In this document: positions 1 to 9,252 of the stretch, piece after piece
Layout of the letters: the number at the start of each line of letters is the position of its first letter
Numbering within the stretch: position 1 is the stretch's first letter
Assembly (NCBI RefSeq): GCF_020731355.1
Contig: NZ_JAJFZK010000003.1
Span: 1 to 64,000 of the forward strand
Direction of reading: 5' to 3'
Length of the DNA stretch: 64,000 nt
Source: Bacillus sp. REN16
Lineage (GTDB): Bacteria > Bacillota > Bacilli > Bacillales > Bacillaceae_L
Translations under genes and position numbers: made by a program
The notes under the pieces: generated by a model
The model's input: the letters and a program-made list of their open reading frames with translations, nothing else
Told to the model about the DNA's origin: nothing
The model's database searches: none

Positions 1-129
1 ATTATACTCGTCAAATTCTGGACAGGCAATACCGTCAACTTTCAGTCATTATGGGATAGCAATAACATCAATATTCATTGTAGAAACTATCACAAACCCT
101 TCCATGAAGTCTTTTATGTGAAGGAATAA
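1..129 (+). CDS. 3' end of an unidentified gene (partial)
   Basis: An open frame runs from the first base of the window to a TAA at 127-129, giving 42 residues rich in aromatic residues and Asn/His and ending in HEVFYVKE. The frame has no internal stop and looks coding in composition. The start lies outside the window and I do not recognise the family. It could be the tail of another envelope or polysaccharide gene because an LCP gene follows about 190 bases later, but this is only positional inference. Confidence 0.35.
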   Translation: MILVKFWTGNTVNFQSLWDSNNINIHCRNYHKPFHEVFYVKE

Positions 130-244
130 TGGAGGAAATTCTGAGAAATGTTATGATATCCCGTAAATCACTAATGTTATTTTAGAAATGCTTTAGTATA
201 CAAAACAACAGGCCGTTATTGATACAAATACCATATTATTTCTA

Positions 245-273
245 TTGTTATTGCTGCAAAACAAGATTATAAT
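245..273 (+). promoter_or_regulatory. Candidate sigma-A promoter of the LCP gene
   Basis: TTGTTA at 245-250 and a perfect TATAAT at 268-273 are separated by exactly 17 bases. They lie about 45 bases upstream of the LCP start codon at 316. The -35 matches four of six consensus positions. Confidence 0.55.
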
Positions 274-315
274 TCATATAGTTACTGACAATTTTAGACA
301 AAAAGGGAGAAGGAT

Positions 316-1272
316 ATGGAGAATCGACATAAAAAGAAGATGAGTATTGGAAAGAAAATACTTATCTCTGTTCTTAGTATATTTATTGTTTTAATTCTAG
401 GTGCTGGTGGTTATGCATATTACCTATATAATTCAGTAGAGAAAACAGCTGAGACGATGCACAAGCCAATTGATCGTGAAAAGTCCGAAAAACGTACGGA
501 GGAAGTAGTTTTTGAAAAACATGATCCAATTTCTGTCCTGTTAATGGGGGTAGACGCCCGCGCAGGTGACAGAGGCCGATCTGATTCACTAATCGTTTTA
601 ACTGTTAACCCTAATGATAAATCAATGAAAATGGTAAGTATCCCTAGGGATACCAGAACTGAAATTGTCGGAAAAGGATTCCAGGATAAAATCAACCATG
701 CTTATGCATTTGGTGGCCCTGAAATGGCAATTGATACTGTTGAAAACTTTTTAGATATCCCAATTGATTACTATGTTCAGGTAAATATGGAGAGTTTTAA
801 AGATATTGTTGATGCAGTTGGTGGAGTAACTGTAAATAACAGCTTTGAGTTTAGTTCCGGTGGTTACACTTTTAGTAAAGGACAAGTTTATTTAAATGGT
901 GCACAAGCATTAGCATACGCTAGAATGCGTTATGAAGATCCTCGGGGTGATTTTGGACGCCAAGACCGACAAAGACAAATTATGATGGCTGTCATTAATA
1001 AAGGTGCAAGCTTCTCTAGTTTAACAAATTTCAAGAATATATTAGGCGCGATCGGAAAGAACATTCAAACCAACCTGACATTTGACCAAATGGTTGATAT
1101 TCAAAAAAACTATAAAGAAGCACGCCATAGCCTAGAACAATCTATGGTAAAGGGCAGCGGCACAAAGATAGATGGTATCTATTATTACATCGTTCCTGAC
1201 AGCGAGCGATCTTCTCTATCATCCATGTTAAAAGAACATTTACTTGTAAGTGAAACAGTAACAAAAAAATAA
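316..1272 (+). CDS. LCP (LytR-CpsA-Psr) family cell-wall glycopolymer transferase
   Basis: This 318-residue protein has a basic N-terminus, a single membrane segment at about residues 13-37 and an extracellular LCP domain. LCP enzymes transfer undecaprenyl-linked teichoic acids or capsular polysaccharide onto peptidoglycan outside the membrane. Visible LCP hallmarks are LLMGVDAR near residue 75, SDSLIVLTVNP, the arginine-rich SIPRDTR, the DAVGGV segment, and ALAYARMR followed by the D-x-GR-x-x-RQ motif. The start is supported by a GGGAGAAGGAT ribosome binding site. It faces the polysaccharide operon across a shared terminator, so attachment of that polymer to the wall is a reasonable inferred role (TagU/CpsA type). 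The exact polymer is not shown by sequence. Confidence 0.9.
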   Translation: MENRHKKKMSIGKKILISVLSIFIVLILGAGGYAYYLYNSVEKTAETMHKPIDREKSEKRTEEVVFEKHDPISVLLMGVDARAGDRGRSDSLIVLTVNPNDKSMKMVSIPRDTRTEIVGKGFQDKINHAYAFGGPEMAIDTVENFLDIPIDYYVQVNMESFKDIVDAVGGVTVNNSFEFSSGGYTFSKGQVYLNGAQALAYARMRYEDPRGDFGRQDRQRQIMMAVINKGASFSSLTNFKNILGAIGKNIQTNLTFDQMVDIQKNYKEARHSLEQSMVKGSGTKIDGIYYYIVPDSERSSLSSMLKEHLLVSETVTKK

Positions 1273-1280
1273 CCTTATAG

Positions 1281-1316
1281 AAAAGGCTCGATGAGTAATT
1301 GCTCATCGGGCCTTTT
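1281..1316. terminator. Bidirectional-looking intrinsic terminator
   Basis: A 15-bp stem, AAAAGGCTCGATGAG paired with CTCATCGGGCCTTTT with one wobble, flanks a six-base loop. The T-rich 3' side fits termination of the LCP gene. The A-rich 5' side could also serve the converging polysaccharide operon that ends at 1464. Confidence 0.8.
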
Positions 1317-1463
1317 ATTGATAAAAATCTATCAAAGCTTTTCATATTTATAATATATAATATAGAAATATTATATTCACAACCATTTGAAGCCATCTTC
1401 AAGTGCAAAAGGTGTAGGAGTTTCAAACTTCTCCAAGACCCTAAAACCCAAAGCATATAAATA

Positions 1464-2489
1464 TTATTTTACATCATAATATTTTACATACCAATCAGCA
1501 AACTGCTGCAAACCTTCTTCAATTGTTGTTTCAGGTTTGAATCCAACCGATTGTTGTAATTGCTTAGTGGAAGCAAAGGTTGCAGGCACGTCGCCTGGTT
1601 TAATAGGTTCGAAAATCTTTTCAAACTGTACCTCTCTTCCTAGTGAGTTACTTAAACACTTCTCTAGTGTTTCGATAAACACCATTAATTTCTCCGGATT
1701 ATTGTTTCCAATGTTAAATACCTTATGTTGAACTTCACCTTCTGGAGGATTACTTAATAAGCGAGCAATGCCTTCGACAATATCGTCAATATAGGTAAAA
1801 TCTCTATAAAGGTCATTTTCAAAATCACCATTATTAAAAATCCTTATTGGTTCTCCTGCAAAATATTTATCCGCAAATCCAAAGTATGCCATGTCTGGAC
1901 GTCCCATTGGACCATAAACTGTAAAGAAGCGGAGTCCAGTTGCTGGTATTTTATAAAGATGGCTATAAGTATGTGCCATCAATTCATTTGATTTCTTTGT
2001 GGATGCATATAATGATACAGGGTTGTCCACAAAATCAGTTTCCTCAAAAGGAACCTTTTTATTTGCTCCATAAACAGAACTTGAAGATGCATATACAAGG
2101 TGATTCACAGGGTAATATCTACATGCTTCAAGGATATTATAGAAACCAATAATATTGCTTTGAATATACACATCTGGATTTTCGATTGAATAGCGTACTC
2201 CAGCTTGTGCAGCAAGATTTATTACAATATTTGGCATGTGCTTTTCAAAAAGCTCCATTACCTTTTCCTTATCAGAAATATCGCCTTTAATAAAAGTAAA
2301 ATTTTCATAAGGTTCAAGTAGACCTAAACGTGTATATTTTAGATTTATTTCATAGTAGTCATTAATATTGTCTACTCCAATTACTTTACATCCTTGTTCT
2401 AGTAAGTTTCTGGAAAGGAAGAAACCAATAAATCCAGCTGCACCAGTAATAAGATAGGTCTTACTCTTATCAAGAGTGTTGTAATTCAA
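1464..2489 (-). CDS. UDP-glucuronate 4-epimerase (NAD-dependent, extended SDR)
   Basis: This 341-residue extended SDR enzyme converts UDP-glucuronic acid to UDP-galacturonic acid. The N-terminal Rossmann motif GAAGFIGFFLSR binds NAD. The catalytic YASTKKSNE (YxxxK) and the signature RFFTVYGPMGRPDMA are typical of the UDP-glucuronate/CapI epimerase branch rather than GalE. The start is a TTG preceded by AAGGAG at about 10 bases. It overlaps the UDP-glucose dehydrogenase gene by 20 bases, so product of the upstream enzyme is substrate for this one. It is the last gene of the polysaccharide operon. Uronic acids in the polymer would make it acidic; that is inference. Confidence 0.88.
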   Translation of the reverse strand: MNYNTLDKSKTYLITGAAGFIGFFLSRNLLEQGCKVIGVDNINDYYEINLKYTRLGLLEPYENFTFIKGDISDKEKVMELFEKHMPNIVINLAAQAGVRYSIENPDVYIQSNIIGFYNILEACRYYPVNHLVYASSSSVYGANKKVPFEETDFVDNPVSLYASTKKSNELMAHTYSHLYKIPATGLRFFTVYGPMGRPDMAYFGFADKYFAGEPIRIFNNGDFENDLYRDFTYIDDIVEGIARLLSNPPEGEVQHKVFNIGNNNPEKLMVFIETLEKCLSNSLGREVQFEKIFEPIKPGDVPATFASTKQLQQSVGFKPETTIEEGLQQFADWYVKYYDVK

Positions 2490-3840
2490 GATTCTTCGAC
2501 TCCTTCAATCCTTCTCTGCTAGTAGCTTTTCTACCAATAGAATGATATTCTACTCCAGCTTGTTCCATATCTTCAACATTGTATATATTTCTTCCATCAT
2601 ATACTAATGGAGTTCTCATTAACTTTTCAAATCTGTCAGGAGTTACAGCCTTAATTTCTCCCCACTCTGTAAAGATAAAACAGACATTTGCACCTTCTAA
2701 TGCTTCGTCCATATTGGCTGCATAAGTAATAGAACCACGTCTATTTTTGCCTTCTGGATACACCTTGGCAAAATTGAATGCTCCTACAGGGTCGTATGCA
2801 TATATATCTGCTCCTTTTTCCAATAATAAAGGTACATTTTCAAGTGAAGCTGCTTCCCTTAAATCATCGGTTCCGGGTTTAAAGGTTAAACCTAAAACTG
2901 CAACCTTAAGTCCACTGAAGGTTATTAATCTCTTACTTGCTTTCTTAAAAAGCACTGTTTTCTGTTCTTTGTTTACATCAATAGCTGCTTTAACTGTCTT
3001 TAATTCATATCCGTTCTGTTTTGCAATATTTTCTAATGCTTTTGTATCTTTTGGAAAACAAGACCCCCCAAATCCAATACCAGCATTTAAGAATTTGTTA
3101 CCAATGCGTGCATCAAAACTCATGCCTTTTGCCACGTCTTGAATATCTGCTCCAACCAATTCACATAGATTAGCAATATCATTCATATAAGATATTTTAA
3201 GAGCAAGGAAATCATTTGATGCATATTTAATCATTTCCGCAGATCTTCTACTTACTGGCACAATTGGTAAATGAAATGGTTCATAAATATTTATTAGCAA
3301 TTCTTCGGCCCATTTACTTTCAGTACCAATAATAATTCTTTCCGCTTGTAGAGTATCACGAACAGCGGATCCTTGTGCTAAAAATTCAGGGTTTGATGCA
3401 ACTTCAACTCTTACATCATTAACTAAAAAATCTTGAATAAACTGTTCTACCTTATCATTTGTTCCAACTGGGACTGTAGATTTTACAACAACGAGACAGT
3501 CTTTTTCTACTGATTCTGCAATTTGTCTAGCAACAGTCGCGATATAAGAAAGATTCGCTGAACCGTCGGGTTGTTCAGGGGTACCTACACCAATAAAAAT
3601 CGCATCAGCGTCTTTATATGCAGTCTTATAATCAGTTGTATATGAAAGTCTCCCAGTTTCATTATTCTTTTGCATTAGCTCTTCCAGTCCTGCTTCATAG
3701 ATAGGTGAAACACCGGATCTCATTAGTTCCACTTTTTTATCATCAATATCAACACAAGTTACTTGATGCCCTTTTTCTGAAAAACATACACCTGCGACTA
3801 AGCCAACATATCCTGTGCCTGCTACAGCAATTTTATACAT
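2470..3840 (-). CDS. ugd: UDP-glucose 6-dehydrogenase
   Basis: This enzyme of about 456 residues oxidises UDP-glucose to UDP-glucuronate with two NAD+. It has the N-terminal GTGYVGLVAGVCF dinucleotide motif, the VVVKSTVPVGT region and the catalytic cysteine in GFGGSCFPKDTKAL near residue 260. The C-terminal UDP-binding domain includes GLTFKPGTDDLREA. I place the start at ATG 3840 (MYKIAVAG) rather than a GTG two codons upstream. The gene overlaps the downstream epimerase, which suggests translational coupling. It supplies UDP-GlcA from the GalU product. Length and motifs are normal for the family (TuaD/Ugd). Confidence 0.93.
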   Translation of the reverse strand: MYKIAVAGTGYVGLVAGVCFSEKGHQVTCVDIDDKKVELMRSGVSPIYEAGLEELMQKNNETGRLSYTTDYKTAYKDADAIFIGVGTPEQPDGSANLSYIATVARQIAESVEKDCLVVVKSTVPVGTNDKVEQFIQDFLVNDVRVEVASNPEFLAQGSAVRDTLQAERIIIGTESKWAEELLINIYEPFHLPIVPVSRRSAEMIKYASNDFLALKISYMNDIANLCELVGADIQDVAKGMSFDARIGNKFLNAGIGFGGSCFPKDTKALENIAKQNGYELKTVKAAIDVNKEQKTVLFKKASKRLITFSGLKVAVLGLTFKPGTDDLREAASLENVPLLLEKGADIYAYDPVGAFNFAKVYPEGKNRRGSITYAANMDEALEGANVCFIFTEWGEIKAVTPDRFEKLMRTPLVYDGRNIYNVEDMEQAGVEYHSIGRKATSREGLKESKNLELQHS

Positions 3841-4078
3841 AATCACACCATCCTATTAAATTTGTGTTTAATTTATAAAAAATTCCATTTAAATATGATT
3901 AATATAATCTATTTTTATAATACATCCCATTTACCTTACTAAAAAGAAGTAAGTATTACCAGAACATCAACATGATTTGTAATAAAAAAGTGAGAAATAA
4001 TCTTTACTGTCTCATTAATATTAATTTTGAAGTTAACTAACAAGTGTTAATAGTATTTCAATAAAAAGATATTACTTG

Positions 4079-5074
4079 CTACTCAAACAAATTCTTCTCA
4101 AAATTCCATGCATCTCGACACATAGAGAATAAATTACGTTTCGCTGTCCAACCTAGTTCTTTTCTTGCTTTTGAAGCATCTGCATAGCATAATGCGATAT
4201 CGCCGGGTCGACGCTCTACAAATTCATAGGGTATTTTAATGCCGTTTGCAGTCTCAAATGTTTCAATCAATTCTAAAACACTCGTTCCTTGTCCTGTTCC
4301 TAAATTATAGATATTCACATCATCTTTAAGATTTTCTAAAGCTGCTACGTGACCTTCTGCTAAATCCATTACGTGTATATAATCACGTACACCAGTACCA
4401 TCATTAGTTGGATAATCGTTTCCGAACACCCTTAATTTATCCAATTTTCTATTAGCCACTTGAGTAATATATGGCATAAGGTTATTTGGAATGCCATTCG
4501 GCGACTCACCAATTAAACCACTTTCATGCGCTCCTACAGGATTGAAATATCTAAGTAATGATACTGAAAAGTTTGTGTTAGCCTTTGCAATATCAGTTAA
4601 TATTCTCTCACTCATGGCTTTTGTTTCGCCGTATGGATTAGTAGTTGGGAGTAGATCCATAGTTTCTACAAATGGAACAGTATTATCACCATAAACAGTA
4701 GCAGACGAACTAAAGACAAATCTTGTTACACCGTGTTTTTGACAAGTATTTGCCATAATTAATGTACTTATAATATTATTATAATAATAATCGTATGGCT
4801 TTTTAACAGACTCTCCCACAGCTTTTAGGCCAGCAAAATGTATAACACCATTTATATCATGTTTACTAAAAATTTTATCGACTTGTGCAGAGTTAGTTAC
4901 GTCAATCTCATAAAAGGTTATCTGTTTATCTGTAATTCTCATAATTTTTTGTATCGTTTCCCTGCTGCTATTACATAAATTATCAGCAATGATCACAGAA
5001 TATCCAGCGTTAATTAAGGAAATACATGTATGTGAGCCAATATAACCAGCTCCACCGGTAACAAGTATATTCAT
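4079..5074 (-). CDS. galE: UDP-glucose 4-epimerase
   Basis: This 331-residue short-chain epimerase interconverts UDP-glucose and UDP-galactose. The NAD motif GGAGYIGSHTC, the SSSATVYGD serine region, the YGETKAMSE (YxxxK) active site and RYFNPVGAHESGLIGE are classical GalE signatures. ATG 5074 is chosen because GGGGAGAG lies eight bases upstream; an in-frame ATG 36 bases further up lacks a good site. It lies between the flippase and ugd genes in the polysaccharide operon, so it probably makes UDP-Gal for the repeat unit. A gap of about 240 bases separates it from ugd, with no clear terminator. Confidence 0.93.
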   Translation of the reverse strand: MNILVTGGAGYIGSHTCISLINAGYSVIIADNLCNSSRETIQKIMRITDKQITFYEIDVTNSAQVDKIFSKHDINGVIHFAGLKAVGESVKKPYDYYYNNIISTLIMANTCQKHGVTRFVFSSSATVYGDNTVPFVETMDLLPTTNPYGETKAMSERILTDIAKANTNFSVSLLRYFNPVGAHESGLIGESPNGIPNNLMPYITQVANRKLDKLRVFGNDYPTNDGTGVRDYIHVMDLAEGHVAALENLKDDVNIYNLGTGQGTSVLELIETFETANGIKIPYEFVERRPGDIALCYADASKARKELGWTAKRNLFSMCRDAWNFEKNLFE

Positions 5075-5172
5075 ATTTTTTACTCTCCCCAACTTAAAAA
5101 TTTTAAACATCTAATATTTATGCATTTTTATTCAAAAAGTAGTTATTTTTATCAATCAATAATCGAGCATAA

Positions 5173-6522
5173 CTACATTGTATTGACAATACCTAAAATC
5201 ATTAAGAGTAGTCTAATAAGGGAATACGATAATAACAAGATTATAAGCGAAAAAATTAGGGGGATTAAATATCTGTTGATTTTAATATTAGTTTGCTTAA
5301 AAATAGTACAAAAGTAAATTATTTGGATTATTACAAATACTAAACAAAATGCAAATATACTTATATATATATTATTAAATATACTTGCCCCCACCCAAAA
5401 TCCAAATGAAATTCCTACTATCTGAAAAATCCCAGAAACCATTAAATATTGCTGTTTATCTATAACCGTAGCAATACCATTTACAGACATGGATAGAAAC
5501 AGAAAAAATCCATAAAGAGTCATTATTCTTAAAATATTTCCACTGATTTTAAACTCAGCACCAAAAAGAATCATAACTACTACATCACCAATGCACAATA
5601 ATAGAACCATTGGTAATAATGAGAATTTCATTGCCTTTTTTTGGATTCTTAAGGTAAACTCACCAACTTGTTCTCCCCTTCTTTTAATTTCAGATGCACT
5701 CTGGAAGAAAACTTTCCCAATAGAGTTTGCTAATAAAGTTATAGGCATCCCCAGAACCCTCATTGCAACAGAATAGTACCCTAGCATTGAAGAACCAAAA
5801 AACATACTTATAAATATAGTCGGTAGTTGTCCTTTAAATTGCATAATAATATTTGATGGCATTTGATAAAACACAAATTGTCGATGCCTTTTAAAGAAAT
5901 CTTTATACTCACTTATTTCAAAACAAAAAAAGCCTTTAGGCAAAAACCTTTTCATATGGAATAGGGTGACAATCTGACCTAAAATTAAACTTATATAATA
6001 CCCATATTCTATATAACCACATAGACCGAAGAATAATGCGAAAATTGTCACTACTGTATTATTTAATATAGGGTTTTTCATTAGTACATTATATTGCTTT
6101 TTTCTATTTAACCAGGTGTAAGATATTTGTATTTGCTGCAATGTAAAAAAAAGTACAGTTAGCATTACAGCTAGAAATATTTGATTAAAGCCTAAGCCCG
6201 ATAAAAATAACCCATTATAAAGACATATTCCAATTATTAAGCTTATGATTATGCTAAGTGTTGAAACCACTTTGTATAGATTCCTAGCGAGTTGTTCACT
6301 CTTTTCCATCATAATTGCATTTGTAAGTCCTAAATCTGAAAATGATCTTACAATAATTGCTAAGGAATAAAATAGTGCCCAATTTCCAATTACGGCCGGT
6401 CCATAAATCCTTGTGAAAATGGGCAATGTAACAATTGAAATAACCTGTCCCAAAATCGTACCAAATGAAATTTTTCCTACATTTTTTATATTCCTTGATA
6501 AGGATATTTTTTTCAAATCCAC
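5173..6522 (-). CDS. Wzx-type polysaccharide flippase
   Basis: This 449-residue, very hydrophobic protein has about 12-14 predicted membrane segments and starts with IKNVGKISFGTILGQVISIV, a typical entry of the oligosaccharide flippase (MOP/MATE-like) family. Members move undecaprenyl-diphosphate-linked repeat units to the outer face of the membrane. The start is a GTG with AGGTGG seven bases upstream. It follows the polymerase gene by 16 bases, the usual Wzy/Wzx pairing. Codon and base use are strongly AT-rich like the neighbouring transferases, which is common in exchangeable polysaccharide loci. Confidence 0.85.
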   Translation of the reverse strand: MDLKKISLSRNIKNVGKISFGTILGQVISIVTLPIFTRIYGPAVIGNWALFYSLAIIVRSFSDLGLTNAIMMEKSEQLARNLYKVVSTLSIIISLIIGICLYNGLFLSGLGFNQIFLAVMLTVLFFTLQQIQISYTWLNRKKQYNVLMKNPILNNTVVTIFALFFGLCGYIEYGYYISLILGQIVTLFHMKRFLPKGFFCFEISEYKDFFKRHRQFVFYQMPSNIIMQFKGQLPTIFISMFFGSSMLGYYSVAMRVLGMPITLLANSIGKVFFQSASEIKRRGEQVGEFTLRIQKKAMKFSLLPMVLLLCIGDVVVMILFGAEFKISGNILRIMTLYGFFLFLSMSVNGIATVIDKQQYLMVSGIFQIVGISFGFWVGASIFNNIYISIFAFCLVFVIIQIIYFCTIFKQTNIKINRYLIPLIFSLIILLLSYSLIRLLLMILGIVNTM

Positions 6523-6538
6523 ATAAAGTCCACCTAAC

Positions 6539-7768
6539 TTAAAGTTTTCTTATATTTTTTAAATTAATTACACATAAACATGAGATGACGGATATTAAAA
6601 CCATATATGGAAGACTTAGATAACTTACAACCGCAAAATCATTTATAAGTAATGAAATTATAAATATAAAACCTAAAGCGAATAGTGGATCCTTAAATTC
6701 TTTAAAACGTTTAAATAATTTTCTTAAAATTAGTAACAATCCACCGTAATAAATACTAAAACCTATAGACCCGGTGGAAGCAAGTAGCTCCAGATAATTA
6801 TTATGAGCATATAGTCTAATCCCAACTGTTTTATCTGCAAAATCCCTGAAAGCCCCAAATCCGTAGCCAAAGAAGGGGTATGATTTAAAACACTCTAAGG
6901 CTGCCTTTACTAGTATTTGTCTCTCATTGAAAGAATTGTCGGCTTCACCAGTTCCTTGCAACCCTGCTATAAACCCTTGCATTCTTCTTCCTACTGTTGA
7001 AGCAAAATATTCATTATTCATTAGTATTGGATACGCTATAATTACCATACATATACCCATTGTTATTTTTAAAAAACCACTAATCACCTTTTTCCTATTT
7101 ACTGATATCATGAAAACATATCCGATCCAAAAAATTATTGGAATGATAATGGCTTTTCGAATAGCTGTAAAAACACTTATAAAATAAAGAAATACTATTA
7201 TAAACAATAAAATAACTTTCAAAGTTTTTCTAATTTCTTTAAAAAAGAGCCATGTCGCAATACATAAACTAATCATTAAATAATACGTAAACATCGTGTA
7301 CTGGTTACCAAATAATAGTGACCCTATTCTGGTATATTGGTTAAATCCATTCATTAATTCATTAATTAATACATATATTGCAAGAATTATTGTACTAACT
7401 AAAAAAGTTTTCAAAACAGTTACAATTCTCCCATATGATTCGGATGGGGTATTTAAGATAAACCAAGTCAAAATGAAACAATAAAAGTAATAAGGAATTA
7501 TTTGTAACAATATAGTTTCAGTTGATACTGAATCCCGGGTATAAACTAAGCTAATTATACCAGACAAAATTAAAAGGAAATAAGAAACATTAAAGACAGT
7601 TATTGGAATAAAGCTGTCTTTTCTTACGAAAACAATCAAACTAACTGTCGATACCACAATTAACATTAAACTAAAAAATAAAGGGTTAAAAAAGAATTGA
7701 AAAGGAATTATAAAAACACCTATATATATTATTAGAAATTTGGATAACCTATTTTTAATTGGATTCAT
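6539..7768 (-). CDS. Wzy-type O-antigen/capsule polymerase (O-antigen ligase family)
   Basis: This 409-residue integral membrane protein has about 10-12 hydrophobic segments. A hydrophilic extracytoplasmic loop contains YGFGAFRDFADK and YAHNNYLELLASTGSIG. The HNxYLExxxxxG pattern is the recognisable Wzy_C/WaaL signature. Such proteins polymerise flipped repeat units at the outer face of the membrane. Sequence alone separates polymerase from ligase poorly, but the neighbouring Wzx, chain-length regulator and initiating transferase favour polymerase. The gene is AT-rich, with a weak AGG site before ATG 7768. Confidence 0.82.
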   Translation of the reverse strand: MNPIKNRLSKFLIIYIGVFIIPFQFFFNPLFFSLMLIVVSTVSLIVFVRKDSFIPITVFNVSYFLLILSGIISLVYTRDSVSTETILLQIIPYYFYCFILTWFILNTPSESYGRIVTVLKTFLVSTIILAIYVLINELMNGFNQYTRIGSLLFGNQYTMFTYYLMISLCIATWLFFKEIRKTLKVILLFIIVFLYFISVFTAIRKAIIIPIIFWIGYVFMISVNRKKVISGFLKITMGICMVIIAYPILMNNEYFASTVGRRMQGFIAGLQGTGEADNSFNERQILVKAALECFKSYPFFGYGFGAFRDFADKTVGIRLYAHNNYLELLASTGSIGFSIYYGGLLLILRKLFKRFKEFKDPLFALGFIFIISLLINDFAVVSYLSLPYMVLISVISCLCVINLKNIRKL

Positions 7769-7981
7769 TTTACCTATCCTTACTTGTATAAAATATTAAT
7801 GTTACTATAATACCAATAATATTTTGCATCCCAAAATTTCTGGATATAAATTATTATTGCTTTATAAGCTACTATTTTTGTGCTTTTTTGCATTAAAAGT
7901 TATCACAAATTTTCCAAACCATAAAAATGGAGATCCATAGGTTTATTAAAATGAAATTAATTTATTATTAATCCTTTTAGA

Positions 7982-9127
7982 TTATAAATTTACTTTTTCT
8001 AATATTGGAATACTAAAAAGAGAATCTGTATCGGTATATTCTTTTGTTTGTTCATTAATAAATGAAAGTCCATCATTTTTTTCAATATGTTTTATATAAT
8101 TCTTATATTGAATGCTTCCATTAAAATAATTACCTTCTAATGCAATTTTTCTATATTTATTTATATCTCTTGGTAAAAATTTATAATGTAGAAGTGCTGT
8201 TATACAATTTGTATTTTTATTTTTTATATAAGGAAATAAATAATGGGATTTACCTTGAATATCCCCTTCTTGAAAATAACATAATGGATATTTTGTTAAC
8301 CAAGGATTTTGATTAAACAATCTTCCTCTAGGGCCACCTGTAATCAAATCCAAAGAATCTCGCTTGATATATTCATAGGTATCTAAATCAAAATACCTAC
8401 AATTTTCTATAAATTCATCATCTTTATTAGACTTGTAAAATGCATCCGAAGCATACATGTCAATCATTACTGCTCTTACTCTATTTATTGAATTTTTTTC
8501 ACAATAATCTATAAAAGCATTTATTTCTTTGTTTTCCATATTATAATATGCTAATAATTCATCTGAATCTACAATAAGATACCATCTATTTAATCCATAA
8601 TAAGCAATCAATCTATTGATCCAAGCTTCTCTTCTATTGGTTGTGTATTTATCCTCAACACTAAAAAGATCTACATCTTTTTGGACTGCTAGCCATTCTA
8701 ACGTTCCATCATTAGAACCATTATCAAGAATCGCAAAATGCTTTACCCCTAATTTTCTATGGTGCTCAATTAATTTTTCTATCTTTAACAAATCATTTTT
8801 AACAACACACACAAGTATTACTTTCGAATTATTGCTGACACCAATAGACAAATTAAATATTTTTATTTTATTTAGAAAAAATTCAAAAGCAACTTCACTT
8901 TCAGAAGGTTGAGCTCTAATAAATTTTATAAAGGACCAATACCATGAATCTACGCCATTAACTATTTCTAATCCTTTTTGTTCATTGTTCCTAAATGATA
9001 AATATACTTTTTTAAACTTCCTGTTTAATAATAGTAATTTTATTGGATTTTTACAGCCTTTACGTTCCCTACAATATATTTTGAAACGAAGAGGCATTTT
9101 ATTGAATATCTTTTTAAAAATTTTCAT
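7982..9127 (-). CDS. Glycosyltransferase family 2-like protein (Glyco_tranf_2_4 type)
   Basis: This 381-residue soluble protein has a GT-A-like core starting near residue 100. VILVCVVKNDLLKIEKLI is followed by AILDNGSNDGTLEWL, and the metal-binding DSDE sits in WYLIVDSDELLAYY. This resembles the Glyco_tranf_2_4 group, in which an acidic DxD-like motif binds the nucleotide sugar. The N-terminal 80 residues are basic and not recognised. An AGGGG site lies eight bases before the ATG. It sits among the transferases of the operon and presumably adds one sugar to the lipid-linked repeat unit. Donor and linkage cannot be told. Confidence 0.75.
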   Translation of the reverse strand: MKIFKKIFNKMPLRFKIYCRERKGCKNPIKLLLLNRKFKKVYLSFRNNEQKGLEIVNGVDSWYWSFIKFIRAQPSESEVAFEFFLNKIKIFNLSIGVSNNSKVILVCVVKNDLLKIEKLIEHHRKLGVKHFAILDNGSNDGTLEWLAVQKDVDLFSVEDKYTTNRREAWINRLIAYYGLNRWYLIVDSDELLAYYNMENKEINAFIDYCEKNSINRVRAVMIDMYASDAFYKSNKDDEFIENCRYFDLDTYEYIKRDSLDLITGGPRGRLFNQNPWLTKYPLCYFQEGDIQGKSHYLFPYIKNKNTNCITALLHYKFLPRDINKYRKIALEGNYFNGSIQYKNYIKHIEKNDGLSFINEQTKEYTDTDSLFSIPILEKVNL

Positions 9128-9252
9128 ATTCTAAACCCCTATTTAATTTATTTATTGCTTATTTTAGATAAATTAAATTGTTGGTGTTAAAAAACATAAC
9201 AATTCAGTGCAAAGTTTATACCTGTTCAAAAATAATTGGATTAAATTATTAG

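Noticed and set aside
1142-1456. 104-residue minus-strand frame downstream of the LCP gene
   Set aside because: It overlaps the LCP gene 3' end and the terminator hairpin, and has no ribosome binding site or family features.
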